Source: Sequoia sempervirens | Lineage: Eukaryota; Streptophyta; Pinopsida; Cupressales; Cupressaceae | Direction of reading: 5' to 3' | Assembly: GCA_007258455.2 (NCBI GenBank) | Contig: VDFB02270651.1 | Coordinates: forward strand, 496,378,564 to 496,442,563 | DNA length: 64,000 nt | Part shown: positions 61,917-64,000 of the stretch, piece by piece | Numbering within the stretch: position 1 is the first letter of the stretch | Layout: each line of letters begins with the position of its first letter | Notes under the pieces: generated by a model | Told to the model about the DNA's origin: nothing | Databases searched by the model: none | The model's input: only the letters and a program-made list of their open reading frames with translations | Position numbers and translations under genes: made by a program

Positions 61917-62177
61917 GTGGCCATCCCTCCTCCTCTATCGTATCACCTCAAAACAACTGTCCATCTTCCTCCTTCATCTGCTCCATCCATTTTGGGTCCT
62001 TACATCCCTCCATCTACCATCTCTAATCCTCCATCTACCATGCCAAGTCCTACATCTATTTTGGGCCCCTATATCCCAAAATCACCTCCTCCATCTCGTC
62101 CTATCCATCCTTTCATCCATTCATCACCTATCCATCTCATCCATCACAAACATCCCTCTCACATACCCCATAGTTAG
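61917..62177 (+). CDS. Pro/Ser-rich segment with GPYIP repeats
   Basis: Same frame as the G-patch. Contains SILGPYIPPS, SILGPYIPKS and, in the following segment, SVLGPYVPKF, a dispersed short repeat. Low complexity; probably a linker of the original polyprotein. Confidence 0.4.
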   Translation: MAIPPPLSYHLKTTVHLPPSSAPSILGPYIPPSTISNPPSTMPSPTSILGPYIPKSPPPSRPIHPFIHSSPIHLIHHKHPSHIPHS

Positions 62178-62294
62178 GATCAACAAGGGCACTTACCTAA
62201 ATATCCTCCATCTACACATAATCCCCATACTCCTACCTCCATCACTCCACATCATCCATCTCCTCACACCCATCCCATTGCTACTAAAAGCACT

Positions 62295-62795
62295 TTGGTT
62301 GTTAAAGAAAAAATGCATAAATCCAAACATCCACATGAATATACGACTCCCCATGTCCCCTCTAAAAGACATGGTGAAGAGAAGAAAAATCTAAATCTAA
62401 AACAAATCTGTAGGCCACAAAGGCCCACCAAAGCAAAGATCAAAACCATGTGGATCCCAAAGAAAAAAGATGCAATGCCATCACATGAAAAATCAGTAAG
62501 AACATCCAAAGTCGCTAACCCACAAGCTAATCATACACCCCTTTCATCTCCTACGTCTGTTTTGGGTCCCTATGTCCCGAAATTCACCATTCCATCTCCT
62601 CCATTATCCCCACATTCTCCATCCCTTAATCCTCTTATCTTTTCACATCCACCACCACATGTGCCAATGTTGGTCCTGAACGCATCTCCCCATCACATAT
62701 CCACCCCATCATTCCATCCATACCCTTCGCAGCATCCCATCCATTATCCCATGTATCTCCCCTCTCAAATCCCCCTAATTCATCCTCTTGCATAA
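62295..62795 (+). CDS. Basic C-terminal block of element 2 protein (WIPKK)
   Basis: 166 residues in the same frame as the G-patch. The first half is Lys/Arg-rich, with RPTKAKIKTMWIPKKKD matching the WIPKK block of element 1. The rest is Pro/His/Ser-rich. Probably a nucleic-acid-binding C-terminus; that is inference. Confidence 0.5.
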   Translation: MVVKEKMHKSKHPHEYTTPHVPSKRHGEEKKNLNLKQICRPQRPTKAKIKTMWIPKKKDAMPSHEKSVRTSKVANPQANHTPLSSPTSVLGPYVPKFTIPSPPLSPHSPSLNPLIFSHPPPHVPMLVLNASPHHISTPSFHPYPSQHPIHYPMYLPSQIPLIHPLA

Positions 62796-62974
62796 TCCAT
62801 TTATTCTCATAAGGTTGTACCAACATCCAATAGTCGGTTTGAACATGGGCTCTTACTACCTAGTATAGAACTTGATGCTTGAGTCCTTCATCCATATCCT
62901 TATCGCTTGTCTTCTAAATCCCCTTATCAACATCCCTATCCTTACCCATTTCATCCCCTTGCTATCCACAAAAT

Positions 62975-63036
62975 CCAAAAAAAAAAAAAGTCAAAAAAAA
63001 AAAAAAATAAAAAAAAAAAAAATAGTAAAGAGAAAT
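62975..63036 (+). repeat. A-tract ending AATAGTAAAGAGAAA
   Basis: Poly-A interrupted by few bases, ending with the same 15 bases as the A-tract of element 1 near 37968-37983. Confidence 0.7.
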
Positions 63037-64000
63037 AATTTATCCTCATTCATCTGTGCCCAGGGGGCCCCGTGATAATGGAATTTCCCACTATGCTTCC
63101 CGCTATGCACCCGTCCTCTTCATCAAACCCCTCCATCCCACCTATCTTTCGCATCCTACCATCATATCCCATTTATCTCCCATCCCTCCATTCTTCTTGT
63201 GATCTTGATCAAAATAGGGGCACCTATCTATACATGCTTTGGCCACCTCTTGGTTTACATTCCCTTCATCTATGCTATGTTGTATTCCTTGGTCACCCAT
63301 CCTATCCTCCTCTAGTTATCTTCTTTATCTTCCCATCTACTCGTCTCCCATCCCTCATGCCTCATCATATATGACATATCTAGAGTGGGGGCATCTGCTT
63401 TCTTTGTAACATAGTCTTTGGAGACATCATCTATCCTAGCATCCCTTCTATCTACCCATCCTTATCTTCGCATCCATCTATCCTAGCATCTCTTCCATCT
63501 CCCAATCCTTCTGTCCCTATCCATCTATCCTATCTATTTATCACAGCATCCCTTCCATCTCCCCATCCTTTTCTTCGTATCCACCTATCCTAGCATCCCT
63601 TTCATCTCCCAACCCTTATATTCCCATCTATTCAACCAATCCCTCCCATCCCCCATCCCTATATCTCTATCCATTCTTTCATCTTTATCCTCATCCCATC
63701 TCACAATCCCTTGTCATTGGTATCTGGCTATAGGCCTCCCCCTATGCAACCTAATGCCATTTATCTCATCGTCATCACCCCTGCTTCTTTTGCACATCTT
63801 TCCAATCCCCTATCACTTTTCATCACTCACCTATCTATCATATCATCATCCCAAGTCATTTTAATGCTTTGATAACTATCCCATCCTTGAGCTTTATGTG
63901 ATCGTCATCATCCTATCCAATCCAATGTCTATCCCATCTTGTCAGATCGTCCCATCTTTTATCCACTTATCCTATCATCTTATCATCATCTTTTATCCAT
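63037..64000 (+). other. Element 2 3' part, pyrimidine-rich
   Basis: TCCCATC/TATCCTAGCATC words repeat in an irregular way, for example near 63430-63610. No coding motif. The element continues past the window. Confidence 0.5.

Larger units (their letters stand above)
55616..64000 (+). mobile_element. LTR retrotransposon, 5' part (element 2), runs off the window
   Basis: Begins with a 5' LTR (55616-56889) and primer site. The interior repeats the layout of element 1: leader block, Ser/Pro-rich ORFs with 54-bp tandem repeats, G-patch, WIPKK block, A-tract ending AATAGTAAAGAGAAA. No protease, RT or integrase motif appears in the 7.1 kb of interior visible. The 3' LTR is beyond the window. Nucleotide similarity to element 1 is low, so it is a separate family. 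Confidence 0.85.

Overview
The window looks like plant nuclear DNA. The plant-type telomere word TTTAGGG recurs in low-complexity tracts, Copia, Gypsy and plant-type LINE sequences abound, and plant gene families (ATL RING-H2, TIR and NB-ARC resistance-gene relics, a PPR motif) are present. Very low gene density, old decayed repeats and deep nesting suggest a seed plant with a giant genome, most likely a gymnosperm; that placement is inference. I see one intact protein-coding gene.

Layout. 1-2.4 kb: unassigned, LTR-like debris. 2.4-8.9 kb: a decayed plus-strand LINE split by two terminal-inverted-repeat (TIR) elements, one carrying a long GA/TTTAGGG tract. 9.9-10.3 kb: relic of a TIR resistance domain. 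10.4-12.1 kb: Copia 3' end with LTR-like sequence. 12.8-13.9 kb: the intact intronless ATL-type RING-H2 gene, whose last zinc ligand is Tyr instead of Cys. 14.4-15.0 kb: a hAT-like MITE with an 8-bp target duplication. 15.2-17.3 kb: Gypsy integrase relic fused to a second copy of the same Copia 3' end. 17.3-26 kb: mostly unassigned, with a possible exon, an NB-ARC P-loop relic, second copies of both TIR elements and two foldbacks. 26.5-29.3 kb: a Copia LTR-like piece and a minus-strand LINE.

31982-41090 is a complete LTR retrotransposon (5-bp target duplication GAAAC, two LTRs of about 1.03-1.06 kb, primer site, polypurine tract) inserted in an older Copia LTR. It shows no recognisable gag, protease, reverse transcriptase or integrase; it has a Ser/Pro-rich ORF followed by a broken G-patch and a basic WIPKK block. 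From 55616 to the window end is the 5' LTR and internal part of a second, diverged element with the same order of parts. The two also share a leader block, an A-tract motif and hairpin-rich U3 regions. I regard them as related families of large non-autonomous elements.

41.5-48.3 kb: rearranged minus-strand LINE pieces around a 2.2-kb GA satellite, a 124-bp palindrome, a hairpin made of two opposed PPR fragments, a 12-bp minisatellite and CCCTAAA-like repeats. 50.1-50.9 kb: a dense array of a short motif in both orientations. It precedes a very long unknown reading frame (51272-54460) that stays in one frame throughout but is cut by at least eight stops, all explicable as C-to-T changes. This array plus ORF, and the paired G-patch LTR elements, are the best candidates for undescribed systems here.
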